Below, in pieces: positions 8,867-17,861 of a stretch of DNA of 64,000 nucleotides. The notes below the pieces were generated by a model. The model ran no database searches, was not told the DNA's origin, and saw nothing but the letters and a program-made list of their open reading frames with translations. This DNA is from Arthrobacter sp. zg-Y1171. GTDB taxonomy: Bacteria > Actinomycetota > Actinomycetes > Actinomycetales > Micrococcaceae. Every line of letters starts with the position of its first letter. Position 1 is the first letter of the stretch. Both the position numbers and the translations under genes were made by a program. The stretch lies in the NCBI RefSeq assembly GCF_025244845.1, contig NZ_CP104264.1, forward strand, positions 1,178,001-1,242,000. Direction: 5' to 3'.

Positions 8867-9457
8867 GTGAGCAATTCTCCTACCGATAGGGTTCCGACCC
8901 TCAATATCGCCAATGCCCTGACGGTGGCGCGGATCCTGATGGTTCCGCTCTTTATCTGGTTCCTGGCGTCCGACGACGGCCGTGACGGCCTGTTCCGTTG
9001 GCTCGCCGTGGCAACCTTCGCCGTCGCCATCTACACCGACAAGCTCGACGGAGATATTGCCCGCAGCCGCGGGCTGATCACCGACTTCGGCAAGATCGCC
9101 GATCCGATTGCCGACAAGCTGCTGATCGGTTCGGCGCTGGTGATGCTTTCCCTGCTGGGCGAGCTGTGGTGGTGGGTCACCATCGTTATCCTCGTCCGCG
9201 AACTGGGCATCACGCTGATGCGCTTCGTTGTGATCCGGTACGGCGTTATGGCCGCCTCCCGGGGCGGCAAGCTCAAGACCGTGGTCCAGACCTTCGCCAT
9301 CTTCGTGTTCCTGCTTCCGCTGAACGCGTGGCTGGGTGCCTGGGCCTGGTGGATCGGAGCCGTCTTCATGGCTGCCGCGCTCGTCATCACAGTCGTTACC
9401 GGCGTCGATTACGTCCTGCAGGCCGTCAAGCTGCGCCGCGCCGGCAAGCGCGCATGA
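8867..9457 (+). CDS. pgsA: CDP-diacylglycerol-glycerol-3-phosphate 3-phosphatidyltransferase
   Basis: 196 residues from GTG. It makes phosphatidylglycerol phosphate at the membrane. The complete CDP-alcohol phosphotransferase motif is present: D61 G62 xx A65 R66, G75, D79 and D83. Four to five hydrophobic segments surround it. The ftsK-pgsA-cinA-clgR order is a well-known actinobacterial neighbourhood. The stop overlaps the cinA start (ATGA), so the two are coupled. Confidence 0.93.
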   Translation: MSNSPTDRVPTLNIANALTVARILMVPLFIWFLASDDGRDGLFRWLAVATFAVAIYTDKLDGDIARSRGLITDFGKIADPIADKLLIGSALVMLSLLGELWWWVTIVILVRELGITLMRFVVIRYGVMAASRGGKLKTVVQTFAIFVFLLPLNAWLGAWAWWIGAVFMAAALVITVVTGVDYVLQAVKLRRAGKRA

Positions 9458-9942
9458 GCGACGCGCCTGCCGCCGTCCTGGCGGGCGAGGTTGTGGCCGT
9501 CGCCCGGGACACGGGGCGGACCGTCGCCACTGCAGAGTCGCTCACCGCGGGCATGCTCTGCGCCGAGCTGGGGTCGGTCCCCGGTGCCTCGGCGGTTTTG
9601 CAGGGCGGCGTGGTTGCGTATCAAAATGGAATCAAGCTGTCCGTCCTCGGGGTTCCGGCCGAGCTCCTGGCCCAAGCCGGATCCGTCGACGGTAGGGTGG
9701 CGGAGCACATGGCGGCCGGGGCGCGGCGGGTTCTTGGCGCCGACGTCGGGGTATCCACCACCGGCGTCGCCGGACCTGATACACACGACGGCAAGCCGGT
9801 TGGTACCGTGTTCCTTGGGATCGCTACTTCCGAAGGGACCTCCTTCCGGGAGTTTCTGTTCGCGGGGGACCGTACGGCCATCCGAACGGCGGCATGTAGG
9901 GAAGCACTCGCCATGCTGGCGTCAGTGCTGGAAGACCGCTAG
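9454..9942 (+). CDS. cinA: CinA C-terminal domain protein (nicotinamide-nucleotide amidase, PncC type)
   Basis: 162 residues starting at the ATG that overlaps the pgsA stop. It is the stand-alone C-terminal CinA domain, which in other bacteria deamidates NMN to NaMN for pyridine nucleotide recycling. The signatures [27 protein letters not shown] and [20 protein letters not shown] are all visible. The N-terminal MoCF-like half of full CinA is absent, as is usual for this short form. The frame is open far upstream in antisense to pgsA codons, but only this start makes sense. Confidence 0.9.
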   Translation: MSDAPAAVLAGEVVAVARDTGRTVATAESLTAGMLCAELGSVPGASAVLQGGVVAYQNGIKLSVLGVPAELLAQAGSVDGRVAEHMAAGARRVLGADVGVSTTGVAGPDTHDGKPVGTVFLGIATSEGTSFREFLFAGDRTAIRTAACREALAMLASVLEDR

Positions 9943-10047
9943 CGGGGCGGAAATCGGGAAGCTGCGCAGGCGGGAACAAAACCGGCAGGGCGTCAGTTGT
10001 TAGTATCAGGAACCGCCAAGGTTCCTTTATTACGATCTTTGGACAGT

Positions 10048-10064
10048 CTGCGGTACCGCCGCAG
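10048..10064. promoter_or_regulatory. Inverted repeat upstream of clgR (possible operator)
   Basis: CTGCGG and CCGCAG flank the 5-nt centre TACCG, about 125 nt before the clgR start. ClgR proteins bind CGC/GCG-containing inverted repeats and autoregulate, so this could be an operator. A simple hairpin is equally possible. A TAGTAT hexamer at 10001-10006 may be the clgR -10. Confidence 0.3.
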
Positions 10065-10187
10065 TCCGTACTCACAGGGAGCAGGACGATACACATGGTT
10101 AAGCAACCCGTATCCGTGAACGGCGTGATCCGCTGGCGGGATGTAGGGTTGGCGGAAGACGCACACCGGGAGCCTAAGGAGCGCAAG

Positions 10188-10520
10188 ATGGTAGTTCTTC
10201 GTCACGAGATTGGTGATGTACTCCGCGACGTGCGCCAGCGCCAGGGCCGGACCCTGCGCGAGGTGTCGCATAGCGCCCGCGTTTCTCTCGGCTACCTCAG
10301 CGAGGTTGAGCGCGGACAGAAGGAAGCATCATCCGAACTTCTGTCTTCAATCTGCAGTGCCCTCGATGTGCCCCTGTCCCTGATGCTCCGAGAGGTCAGC
10401 GACCGGGTGGCAAACGCCGAAGGCGTTGCCATTCCAGACACCGTGCCATCTGAGTTTTCGCGGGAGTTCGCCCGCGAATTCCCCGAAGACCTGGCACGGG
10501 ATCTGGCCCGCACATCCTAA
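10188..10520 (+). CDS. clgR: ClgR-type transcriptional regulator (XRE/Cro helix-turn-helix)
   Basis: 110 residues. The N-terminal half is a helix-turn-helix ([20 protein letters not shown] then [19 protein letters not shown]), almost the canonical ClgR sequence. ClgR activates clp protease and other stress genes in actinobacteria and is itself a Clp substrate. The start chosen is ATG 10188, with AAGGAG 6 nt upstream and matching the family; an in-frame ATG at 10095 would add 31 residues with no family match. The tail is acidic and shows a short EFx[11 protein letters not shown] periodicity. Confidence 0.9.
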   Translation: MVVLRHEIGDVLRDVRQRQGRTLREVSHSARVSLGYLSEVERGQKEASSELLSSICSALDVPLSLMLREVSDRVANAEGVAIPDTVPSEFSREFAREFPEDLARDLARTS

Positions 10521-10642
10521 AAACCGCACACCGCACACCGCAGCGCGTCACGCAGGCCGAACGGAATCGGCCGTAGTGACCGTGTTGCCCCATAGACATA
10601 CCCCTTGACGCTGTTGCATCAGGGCGAAGAAATCTCCAGAGG

Positions 10643-10675
10643 AAACCCCCGCAGGCGCGGTGCCTTCGGGGGTTT
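10643..10675. terminator. Intrinsic terminator between clgR and the MarR gene
   Basis: A 9-bp perfect stem (AAACCCCCG with CGGGGGTTT) around a 15-nt loop. Its A/T edges make it usable in both directions for the convergent clgR and MarR genes. Confidence 0.8.
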
Positions 10676-10705
10676 GTTCTGTCCGGTGCCTGAACTGTCC
10701 GGGGC

Positions 10706-11248
10706 CTAGTGGCCTTCCTCCACTGGAGGCTCGTCCTCCAACTGATCCCCGACGGGCCGGACGGAAGCATTCAGTTTGTGCAGCAGCCGGACCAGGGTAT
10801 GCAGTTCCTCAGATTCCCACCCCGTCCAGGTACGCCGGAAGTGCTCCTTGCGCGCAGTGGCCGTTCCTTCCAGACGGGCAGCACCAACCTCGGTGAGATT
10901 GATCGGCTGTGCCCGTCCGTCCTCCGGGTCCGCATGCTTTTCCACCAGCGCCAGCGACTGCAGCATTGCTACCTGACGGCTCAGGGAGGGCTTGCCCACG
11001 CCGACCGCTGCGGCCAGATCCGTCAGGCGCATGGGCCCCTGCTGATGGAGTAGGACCATCAGGCCGTAGGCCGAAGGTTCCATATCCGGGTGCACCTCCC
11101 GGGCGATCCGGTGGGAGCTGGCCCGGGCGCGGCGCCACAGCACGCTGAGTTCCTGCTCAAGGTCCTCTATGGCCGTGTCCTTGTCCGGTTCGGCGCCGGA
11201 GGGAGGGTTGCCGTCGGGTAAAGCGGCGGGACCGGATGTTTCGGTCAT
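10706..11248 (-). CDS. MarR-family transcriptional regulator
   Basis: 180 residues from ATG 11248. The central winged helix-turn-helix (EPSAYGLMVLLHQQGPMRLT through GVGKPSLSRQVAMLQSLALV) and the wing residues DPEDGRAQPINLTE are typical of MarR. The first 30 residues are acidic and Pro-rich, and the last are glutamate-rich. The ligand and targets are unknown; it stands alone between clgR and the recA block. A TACAAT hexamer 6 nt before the ATG suggests a leaderless mRNA. Confidence 0.88.
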   Translation of the reverse strand: MTETSGPAALPDGNPPSGAEPDKDTAIEDLEQELSVLWRRARASSHRIAREVHPDMEPSAYGLMVLLHQQGPMRLTDLAAAVGVGKPSLSRQVAMLQSLALVEKHADPEDGRAQPINLTEVGAARLEGTATARKEHFRRTWTGWESEELHTLVRLLHKLNASVRPVGDQLEDEPPVEEGH

Positions 11249-11254
11249 CCTCCC

Positions 11255-11260
11255 ATTGTA
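11255..11260 (-). promoter_or_regulatory. -10 hexamer TACAAT for the MarR gene
   Basis: On the minus strand TACAAT is followed by GGGAGG and then the ATG. The purine run abuts the ATG too closely for a normal ribosome site, so a leaderless start is favoured. Confidence 0.5.
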
Positions 11261-11353
11261 GGATCGCCGCCCTTCCACGGCACTGGAATACCTCGGGCTT
11301 TTGGAGCCGCGGGCCGGTTCGCTGCCGTGTTTCGTGCGTGAGAGGATTAATCG

Positions 11354-11578
11354 ATGCGTATCAGCGATTTCTGGCGGCTTATGGATGACGAGTTCGGTGC
11401 GGCCTACTCCAGGGTCCTGGCCGCGGACCTGGTGCTCGGGCAACTCGGAGGGGTCACGGCTGCACAGGCCTTGGACAAGGGCATGGAACCCAAATCCGTA
11501 TGGCTGGCGGTATGCGACATCCAGGACGTTCCACCCGAACGCCGGCTGGGCCGCGACGTCAAGCCCAAGGCAAACTAG
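11354..11578 (+). CDS. DUF3046 family protein
   Basis: 74 residues (MRISDFWRLMDDEFGAAYSR...), with AGAGGA 7 nt before the ATG. This small acidic protein of unknown function is found directly upstream of recA in many actinobacteria, and it is so placed here. The DFWRLMDDEFG opening and the VWLAVCDIQDVPPERR segment are the conserved parts. It lies upstream of the LexA box and of both recA promoters, so it is probably not damage-induced with recA. Confidence 0.85.
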   Translation: MRISDFWRLMDDEFGAAYSRVLAADLVLGQLGGVTAAQALDKGMEPKSVWLAVCDIQDVPPERRLGRDVKPKAN

Positions 11579-11622
11579 GGCTGCCGCCGCTCCCGGCCAA
11601 CGGACACGCCGGGGTCCGCTGT

Positions 11623-11651
11623 TCGAATATTTGTTCGGATAAAGATATGCT
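11623..11651 (+). promoter_or_regulatory. LexA box and distal recA promoter
   Basis: TCGAATATTTGTTCGG (11623-11638) matches the actinobacterial SOS box TCGAACATATGTTCGA at 12 of 16 positions, keeping GAAY-N4-GTTC. TATGCT at 11646-11651 is a good -10, and the box covers its -35 region, giving a LexA-repressible promoter about 150 nt before recA. Confidence 0.75.
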
Positions 11652-11729
11652 CCTACACAGGGGCCCGTCCTAGCCGATGCGGCCCGGGATATCCACAAGA
11701 CAACGAGTTATACGTTCCGGTCAGCCGTT

Positions 11730-11752
11730 TTGTCAGTGCCGCCGGATAGGGT
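11730..11752 (+). promoter_or_regulatory. RecA-NDp (PafBC-type) promoter of recA
   Basis: TTGTCAGTG (11730-11738), 8 nt, then TAGGGT (11747-11752). This is an exact fit to the LexA-independent damage-inducible consensus tTGTCRgtg-N8-TAnnnT known from mycobacterial recA. Predicted start is near 11759, leaving a leader of about 54 nt with a small CGGCC/GGCCG hairpin. Confidence 0.8.
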
Positions 11753-11812
11753 CGTAGATAAGAAATGACGACCGGCCTACGGGCCGCCCACAACCACAAC
11801 ACGAGGTGAAGA

Positions 11813-12865
11813 ATGGCTGCTCCAGCCGACCGCGCAAAAGCCCTAGAGGCAGCGCTGGCCCAGATTGACAAGCAATACGGCAAGGGCTCGATCATGCGCC
11901 TGGGCGACGAAGTGCGCGCCCCTGCCGAAACCATTTCCACCAGCTCCGTGGCGTTGGATGTTGCGCTGGGTATCGGTGGCCTGCCGCGCGGCCGCGTGGT
12001 GGAGATTTACGGACCTGAATCTTCCGGTAAGACCACCCTCGCGCTCCACGTTGTCGCCAACGCGCAGAAGAACGGCGGCATTGCCGCGTTCATTGACGCC
12101 GAGCACGCACTGGACCCCATCTATGCGGCCAAGCTGGGCGTGGATACGGACTCGCTGCTCGTTTCGCAGCCGGACACCGGCGAGCAGGCCCTGGAAATCA
12201 TGGACATGCTGATCGGCTCCGGCTCGGTCGACGTCGTGGTCATTGACTCCGTTGCCGCACTGGTTCCGCGTGCCGAAATCGAAGGCGACATGGGCGACAG
12301 CCACGTGGGCCTGCAGGCCCGCCTGATGAGCCAGGCGCTCCGTAAGATCGCCGGCCGCCTGAGCCACACCAATACCACCGCAATCTTCATCAACCAGCTG
12401 CGTGAAAAGATCGGTGTCTTCTTCGGCAGCCCGGAAACCACCACCGGTGGCAAGGCGCTGAAGTTCTATGCTTCGGTCCGCATCGACGTCCGCCGCATCG
12501 AGACGCTGAAGGAAGGCACCAACCCGGTGGGTAACCGTACGCGTGCCAAGATCGTCAAGAACAAGATGGCTCCGCCCTTCAAGCAGGCCGAGTTCGACAT
12601 CATGTACGGCGTCGGCATTTCCCGCGAGGGTGGACTGATTGACATGGGCGTGGAACACGGCCTGGTCAAGAAGTCCGGTGCCTGGTTCACCTATGACGGT
12701 GACCAGCTGGGCCAGGGCAAGGAAAACTCGCGCAACTTCCTGAAGGACAATCCCGATCTGGCGGACGAGCTGGAGCGCCGTATCCGCGAAAAGCTCGGAA
12801 TCGGTGTTCCTGCCGCTGAAGAGCCGGCAGCACCCAAGCTGAAGGCAGTCGGAAAGGACTCCTAG
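11813..12865 (+). CDS. recA: Recombinase RecA
   Basis: 350 residues. RecA forms filaments on single-stranded DNA, promotes strand exchange and triggers LexA self-cleavage. Walker A GPESSGKT is at 67-74; the [20 protein letters not shown] segment and L2 loop ([21 protein letters not shown]) are complete, with no intein. An AGGTGAAG ribosome site precedes the ATG. Two damage-responsive promoters lie upstream, one LexA-type and one RecA-NDp-type. recX follows after a hairpin, so recX expression may depend on read-through. Confidence 0.99.
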   Translation: MAAPADRAKALEAALAQIDKQYGKGSIMRLGDEVRAPAETISTSSVALDVALGIGGLPRGRVVEIYGPESSGKTTLALHVVANAQKNGGIAAFIDAEHALDPIYAAKLGVDTDSLLVSQPDTGEQALEIMDMLIGSGSVDVVVIDSVAALVPRAEIEGDMGDSHVGLQARLMSQALRKIAGRLSHTNTTAIFINQLREKIGVFFGSPETTTGGKALKFYASVRIDVRRIETLKEGTNPVGNRTRAKIVKNKMAPPFKQAEFDIMYGVGISREGGLIDMGVEHGLVKKSGAWFTYDGDQLGQGKENSRNFLKDNPDLADELERRIREKLGIGVPAAEEPAAPKLKAVGKDS

Positions 12866-12912
12866 CAGCGGCCCGCGGACCCGGGGACACCGGTCCCGGG
12901 ACAGCAGGATCA

Positions 12913-12944
12913 GGGAAGCCGCTCCCGCATGGGGGCGGCTTCCC
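12913..12944 (+). terminator. Hairpin between recA and recX (attenuator or terminator)
   Basis: A perfect 10-bp stem (GGGAAGCCGC with GCGGCTTCCC) with a 12-nt loop. There is no U-run after it. It is followed at 12945-12971 by a short tandem repeat of GTCCGGTCG units. It may limit recX relative to recA. Confidence 0.55.
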
Positions 12945-13068
12945 GTCCGGTCGGTCCGGTCGGTCCAGTCGGCACGGAACGGCGCTACGGCGCAGCTACT
13001 CTCCGCGGCGGTCCGGGGGAGTGGAAGTCCGGGGAGGAAAAGGGAACAAGGCCCTGGAGCGGATGGTT

Positions 13069-13953
13069 ATGGATACCTCGCAGGAAGAGACGCTGGCAGA
13101 GCTGAAGCGACGGCTTGCCGAAATCAGCGCTGCGGCGGCGGCAACTGCGCCCGCCGGTGACGGGGACGCTCCGGGCGGCGCGAAGGGAACGCGCACCGCA
13201 CCTGAGCCGGTGGACGCCAAACCTGGCGCTTCCAGGCCTGCCCGCCGCCGCAAGACGCCCGCGAAGACGCCCGATACCTTCAAGGAAGACGGTTTCGGTG
13301 AGGAAGCTCCCGCCGACGAGCCCTGGGCGGAACCCGGTACAGGCGGCTCCGGGTCGAAGCGGGGAGGGAAAAAGTCCGGCCGCGGGCGGCAGGGCTGGGG
13401 GCAGCAGGGTGCAGACGCGGACCAGCCGGAGGAAGCCGTCCCGCTGACGCCAGAGGAAGCTTACGCCGAGGCAAAAGCCATCGTCCTGCGCCAGCTGACT
13501 GCCTCTCCCAAGAGCCGCAAACAGCTTGAAACCAAGCTTGCGGAAAAGGAAATCCCGCCGGAAGCCGCAGCTGCGGTCCTTGACCGTTTCGAAGAAGTGC
13601 AACTCGTGGATGATGCCGAGTTTGCGCGGCTGTGGGTCCGCAGCAGGTCCCAGAGCAAGTCCCTTGCCCGCGGGGCCCTGCGGCGCGAGCTGACGGAAAA
13701 GGGCATTGCACCGGATCTCGCCGCTGAAGCGCTTGAACAGGTCAGTGCCGACGACGAACTCGAAGCGGCGCGCGCCCTGGCGAGGAAAAAGCTCCAGGCG
13801 TCCGCCGATCTTTCCGACCGCAGCGTGCGCGATAAACAGACCCGCCGACTGGTGGGGATGCTGGCCCGGAAGGGTTATTCCCCGTCGCTCGGCTTTCGGG
13901 TAGCGGCTGAAGTCATCGGTGAAGTCCGGGATGCCAGGGGGGACTCCGTCTAA
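13069..13953 (+). CDS. recX: Regulatory protein RecX with long N-terminal extension
   Basis: 294 residues from ATG 13069, which sits 9 nt after GGAG; ATG 13063 and GTG 13021 are alternatives. The RecX domain is the second half (about 135-290: AIVLRQLTASPKSRKQLE, LVDDAEFARLWVRSR, ARGALRRELTEKGI). It inhibits and modulates RecA filaments. The first ~130 residues are a low-complexity Ala/Gly/Lys-rich region absent from classic RecX (about 150-170 aa). Its position after recA supports the call. Confidence 0.9.
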   Translation: MDTSQEETLAELKRRLAEISAAAAATAPAGDGDAPGGAKGTRTAPEPVDAKPGASRPARRRKTPAKTPDTFKEDGFGEEAPADEPWAEPGTGGSGSKRGGKKSGRGRQGWGQQGADADQPEEAVPLTPEEAYAEAKAIVLRQLTASPKSRKQLETKLAEKEIPPEAAAAVLDRFEEVQLVDDAEFARLWVRSRSQSKSLARGALRRELTEKGIAPDLAAEALEQVSADDELEAARALARKKLQASADLSDRSVRDKQTRRLVGMLARKGYSPSLGFRVAAEVIGEVRDARGDSV

Positions 13954-14061
13954 CCGGCGGACTGCGGGCCGGCGCCCGGCCGGCCTGGGGAACGCGGCGA
14001 AACAGCGGCGCTATTAGTCGTGGTGTCAATCCGACGCGCCGTATCGTATGCTGTGCCAACT

Positions 14062-15396
14062 ATGTTAAAGATGAGGTTGGCGGGGCCCATGTTGCATCCA
14101 GTAGGTCGATTCTCTCCGTTGCGTGCCCGGAGGACCCCGTTCTATGCCCTGGTCCTTACGGGCGTGCTGGCCTCGGCGGTCCTCACTGCCGCCCCTGGTT
14201 CCGCCGCGGATCCCTACCCTTCCTGGGATGATATCCAGCAGGCAAAATCCTCTGAGTCGGCCAAAGCCGCTGAAGCAGAGAAGCTGGAGGGTCTGCTTAC
14301 GGACCTGCGTAAGGACGCCGGATCCCTGGGCGACGCGGCAGTGGAGGCAGCGAACCGCCACAACGAGGCCAGGGATGCCCTTGCCGCCAGCGACAAGGAG
14401 CTTGCTGCCCTGGCCGCGCAGCGGGAAGCCGCCGCGCAGCAGTCCGACGAGTTGATGCGGCAAGTCGCCGGGCTTGCGGCCGAGACCTACAAGTCCGGCG
14501 GGTCCGCCGCCGACAGCATGACTTTGATGCTGCTCGACACGGATGCCTCGGCAGATGCCCTGCACGGCGCAGACCTTATGGACAGGGTCTCATCGCGGGC
14601 GGGCAACCTGTATGCCGGTGCAGTGGCGTCTGAAAAAGTCGCTGACGGATTCCGGGAGCAGGAACAGGAAGCAAGGAATGCCCGGGCCAAGCTTGCCGCC
14701 GAAGCGGAAAAGGCACTCCAGGAGGCAGGAGCCTCGGCAGCGGCCGCAGGCAAGGCAGTGCAGGACGAAGAAGCCCGCAAAGCCGTCCTGCTTGCACAGT
14801 TGGCGGATCTGCACGGCAGCACAGCCGCCGCGGAGGAGGCCCGGCTCCGCGGGATAGCCGCCGAGAAAGCGTTTCAGGAACAGCACAATGCCGCGGAACG
14901 GGCGGCTGCAGGAGGAACCGTACCGAAGGGGCAGCAGCCGGCTAATCCGCCGGTCGGCACAGCACCCAACCCGCCGGGAGCGCAGCCCCCGGAAGTCGCG
15001 GTGCCTGCGCCTCAGCCTGCCCCCGCCCCCGCACCTGCCCCGGTCCAGCCTGCCCCGCCGCCCGCGCCCGCACCGGGACAGCCGGTGAACGATCCGGCGG
15101 GTGCACAGAACTACGCATCCGGGCGCATGGGCGACTACGGCTGGGACGGGAACGAGTTCCGCTGCCTGGTCATCCTCTGGAATCACGAGTCCAACTGGCT
15201 AACCACTGCCGACAACCCCTACAGCGACGCCTACGGCATCCCGCAGTCCCTGCCGGGGAGCAATATGTCGAGCCACGGTGCCGACTGGCAGACCAATTAC
15301 CGGACCCAGGTCAGCTGGGGCCTGGACTACATCAAGTCCCGGTATGGCACACCGTGTGCGGCCTACGCCTTCTGGCAGCGCAACAACTGGTACTGA
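14062..15396 (+). CDS. Secreted coiled-coil protein with C-terminal transglycosylase-like domain
   Basis: 444 residues from ATG 14062; ATG 14071, ATG 14089 and GTG 14020 are alternatives. A basic start and hydrophobic core (about 30-50) ending near APGSAA form a signal peptide. Next comes a long charged Ala-rich coiled coil (about 55-290), as in CwlO/RipA-type wall hydrolases, then a Pro/Ala linker (about 295-350). The C-terminal ~80 residues (FRCLVILWNHESNWLT...AYGIPQSLPGS...WGLDYIKSRYGTPCAAYAFW) are a lysozyme/transglycosylase-like fold with a candidate catalytic Glu in NHESNW. It probably acts on peptidoglycan outside the cell. TATGCT at 14047-14052 may be its -10. Confidence 0.8.
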   Translation: MLKMRLAGPMLHPVGRFSPLRARRTPFYALVLTGVLASAVLTAAPGSAADPYPSWDDIQQAKSSESAKAAEAEKLEGLLTDLRKDAGSLGDAAVEAANRHNEARDALAASDKELAALAAQREAAAQQSDELMRQVAGLAAETYKSGGSAADSMTLMLLDTDASADALHGADLMDRVSSRAGNLYAGAVASEKVADGFREQEQEARNARAKLAAEAEKALQEAGASAAAAGKAVQDEEARKAVLLAQLADLHGSTAAAEEARLRGIAAEKAFQEQHNAAERAAAGGTVPKGQQPANPPVGTAPNPPGAQPPEVAVPAPQPAPAPAPAPVQPAPPPAPAPGQPVNDPAGAQNYASGRMGDYGWDGNEFRCLVILWNHESNWLTTADNPYSDAYGIPQSLPGSNMSSHGADWQTNYRTQVSWGLDYIKSRYGTPCAAYAFWQRNNWY

Positions 15397-15496
15397 GCGG
15401 GTACCTGTAGCGACAGGCAGGCTACCTGGTCGACGTCAATAGCAGCGTTACCGTTTTGAGACTTTTCCCAGAAAACTCCGATACGGTCCTGCGCTT

Positions 15497-16276
15497 GTGA
15501 CTTCAACTAACTTGACGCGACGCGAAGAGACCCGCATCCGACGAGCCCTGCGACGCCGTCGGCGGCTCCACCTCGGTGCCGCAACCGCGCTGGGTTCCCT
15601 GGCAGCGGTAGGTGTTTCCGGCGCTGCCCTCGGCACTGCCGGAGCGAACCTCCGGGCCACGGCCGGCATCCAGCTGGTGAACCTGGCCGAGCCGCTCCTT
15701 GCCGCTGCCGACACCGCAGAGGACGCCGACGACGGCAGGGACAGCGCAGCAGGACCGGACGAACGTCCAGCGACTGACAGCGTGCCCGATCGGCAGGCGG
15801 CGGAGAATCCCCTGACGGTCGAAGCGGGGACGGGAACAGAGGTCGAGGCGCCGGAACCCCCGGAGCCCGCAGCGGAACCCGCAGCCGACGAGGCCGCACG
15901 AAGCGCTGCAGCGGAGGCAGCCGCACAATCGGCTGCGGACGACGCGGCCCGAGCCGCCGTACCGCTGGACGATCCCGCCGCGGCCAAGGCCTACGCTGCC
16001 TCGTCCCTGCCCGCCCGCGGTTGGGACGCGGGCCAGCTAACCTGCCTCGACACGCTCTGGACGAAGGAATCGGAATGGCTGACCAGTGCCCTCAACCCCA
16101 GCAGCGGGGCCTACGGAATTGCGCAGTCCCTCCCGGCGGAAAAGATGCAAGTGGCCGGAGCCGACTGGAAAGTCAGCTATTCCACGCAGATCAACTGGGG
16201 CCTGGACTACATTGCGTCCCGCTACGGCAGCCCCTGTGGTGCACTCAGTTTCCATTACGCCAACAACTGGTATTAG
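15497..16276 (+). CDS. Secreted transglycosylase-like protein, paralogue of the preceding gene
   Basis: 259 residues from GTG 15497, with TACGGT at 15482-15487 as a probable -10. A basic N-terminus ([20 protein letters not shown]) precedes a hydrophobic Ala/Gly-rich segment (about 24-50), a signal peptide or anchor. An acidic Ala/Glu/Pro linker (about 70-155) follows. The last ~80 residues ([16 protein letters not shown]...[13 protein letters not shown]...[19 protein letters not shown]) match the C-terminal domain of the upstream protein, with Glu in TKESEW. The pair looks like a tandem duplication of the catalytic domain carried on different stalks. Confidence 0.8.
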   Translation: MTSTNLTRREETRIRRALRRRRRLHLGAATALGSLAAVGVSGAALGTAGANLRATAGIQLVNLAEPLLAAADTAEDADDGRDSAAGPDERPATDSVPDRQAAENPLTVEAGTGTEVEAPEPPEPAAEPAADEAARSAAAEAAAQSAADDAARAAVPLDDPAAAKAYAASSLPARGWDAGQLTCLDTLWTKESEWLTSALNPSSGAYGIAQSLPAEKMQVAGADWKVSYSTQINWGLDYIASRYGSPCGALSFHYANNWY

Positions 16277-16322
16277 GAAAAAGTCTGCCGCGGGGCATAC
16301 CGGACGGTACCGCCGATGGACG

Positions 16323-16328
16323 TACCCT
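16323..16328 (+). promoter_or_regulatory. -10 hexamer TACCCT for miaB
   Basis: TACCCT ends 6 nt before GTG 16335. The intervening AGGAGG could instead serve as a ribosome site for TTG 16341, so leaderless and leadered starts cannot be separated by eye. Confidence 0.4.
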
Positions 16329-16334
16329 AGGAGG

Positions 16335-17855
16335 GTGAGTTTGACTGTTTCTTCTCCCGCCCCCGAGGCCGCTGCGGCCCAGCCCCGCACCTACGAGGTG
16401 CGCACCTTCGGCTGCCAGATGAATGTGCATGATTCCGAGCGGATTTCGGGCCTGCTGGAAGGCGCGGGTTATGTGCCGTCCGACGGCGGCCTGGCGGACA
16501 TCGTCGTGTTCAATACCTGTGCCGTGCGGGAGAACGCGGACAACAAGCTGTACGGCAACCTCGGGCAGCTGGCGCCGGTCAAGGAAAAGCGGCCCGGGAT
16601 GCAGATCGCCGTGGGCGGCTGCCTGGCCCAGAAGGACCGGGATACGATCCTGCGCAAGGCACCCTGGGTGGACGCCGTCTTCGGCACGCACAACATCGGT
16701 TCGCTGCCGGCACTGCTGGAACGGGCCCGCCACAATGCCAAGGCCGAGCTGGAGATCCTGGAGTCGCTGGACGTCTTTCCCTCCACGCTGCCCACCAAAC
16801 GAGATTCCGTGTATTCAGGCTGGGTCTCGATCTCCGTGGGCTGCAACAACACCTGCACTTTCTGCATCGTCCCGTCGCTGCGCGGCAAGGAACGCGACCG
16901 CCGGCCGGGGGAGATCCTGGCGGAAATCCGGGCCCTGGTGGACGACGGCGCCATCGAGGTAACGCTGCTCGGACAAAACGTAAACTCCTACGGGGTGGAG
17001 TTCGGCGACCGCGGGGCCTTCGCCAAGCTGCTGCGGGCCTGCGGCGACATCGAGGGCCTGGAACGGGTGCGGTTCACCAGCCCGCACCCTGCGGCCTTCA
17101 CCGACGATGTCATTGAGGCCATGGCCGAGACGCCCAACGTGATGCCGCAGCTGCACATGCCGCTGCAGTCGGGCTCGGACAAGGTCCTCAAGGACATGCG
17201 CCGCTCCTACCGGTCAAAGAAGTTCCTCGGCATCCTGGACAAGGTCCGCGAGCGGATGCCGCACGCGGCCATCTCCACGGACATCATCGTCGGTTTCCCG
17301 GGTGAGACCGAAGAGGACTTCGCCGCCACCCTCGACGTCGTGGAGCAGTCCCGCTTCGCCACCGCCTTCACCTTCCAGTATTCGAAGCGTCCGGGCACCC
17401 CGGCGGCAGAGCTGGCCGACCAGCTGCCCAAGGCCGTGGTGCAGGAGCGCTATGAACGCCTCACCGCGCTGCAGGACCGGATTGCCGCCGAGGAAAACGC
17501 CAAGCAGGTGGGCACCACCGTCGAGGTCATGGTCACCGCCACTTCGGGCCGTAAATCCGGCGAGACCGGGCGTCTGTCCGGACGTTCCCGGGACCAGCGC
17601 CTGGTGCACTTCTCGGTGCCCGACGGCGCGCCGGTCCCGCGCCCGGGCGACCTCGTAACCGTGCCGGTCACGGCGGCCGCTGCGTTCCACCTGATCTCCG
17701 ACCCCGCCGGACCCGCGGACTACTCGCTGCGGCGTTCGCGCGCAGGCGATGCCTGGGACCGCTCGCAGGCCGAGTCCTGCGGCGTGCCGGCCGGACCTGC
17801 AGGTACCCGCACCGGTGTGTCCCTGGGCATGCCCGCGCTGCCGCCGCGTTCCTGA
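16335..17855 (+). CDS. miaB: tRNA-2-methylthio-N6-dimethylallyladenosine synthase MiaB
   Basis: 506 residues from GTG 16335 (TTG 16341 is the alternative). A radical SAM methylthiotransferase that adds a methylthio group to i6A37 of tRNAs. The UPF0004 domain begins [17 protein letters not shown] with its conserved cysteines, the radical SAM cluster is C170-x3-C174-x2-C177 ([12 protein letters not shown]), and a C-terminal TRAM domain follows near 430. An unusual low-complexity tail of about 45 residues follows TRAM. miaA, the enzyme making the i6A substrate, starts 6 nt later. Confidence 0.96.
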   Translation: MSLTVSSPAPEAAAAQPRTYEVRTFGCQMNVHDSERISGLLEGAGYVPSDGGLADIVVFNTCAVRENADNKLYGNLGQLAPVKEKRPGMQIAVGGCLAQKDRDTILRKAPWVDAVFGTHNIGSLPALLERARHNAKAELEILESLDVFPSTLPTKRDSVYSGWVSISVGCNNTCTFCIVPSLRGKERDRRPGEILAEIRALVDDGAIEVTLLGQNVNSYGVEFGDRGAFAKLLRACGDIEGLERVRFTSPHPAAFTDDVIEAMAETPNVMPQLHMPLQSGSDKVLKDMRRSYRSKKFLGILDKVRERMPHAAISTDIIVGFPGETEEDFAATLDVVEQSRFATAFTFQYSKRPGTPAAELADQLPKAVVQERYERLTALQDRIAAEENAKQVGTTVEVMVTATSGRKSGETGRLSGRSRDQRLVHFSVPDGAPVPRPGDLVTVPVTAAAAFHLISDPAGPADYSLRRSRAGDAWDRSQAESCGVPAGPAGTRTGVSLGMPALPPRS

Positions 17856-17861
17856 GCGCCC

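Noticed and set aside
10095..10187. Upstream in-frame ATG extending clgR by 31 residues
   Set aside because: The family N-terminus and the AAGGAG site both point to ATG 10188; the extra residues lack similarity to anything I know.
13954..14061. Riboswitch (for example c-di-AMP) before the secreted wall-protein gene
   Set aside because: The gap is only about 108 nt and shows none of the conserved helices; a simple promoter explains it.
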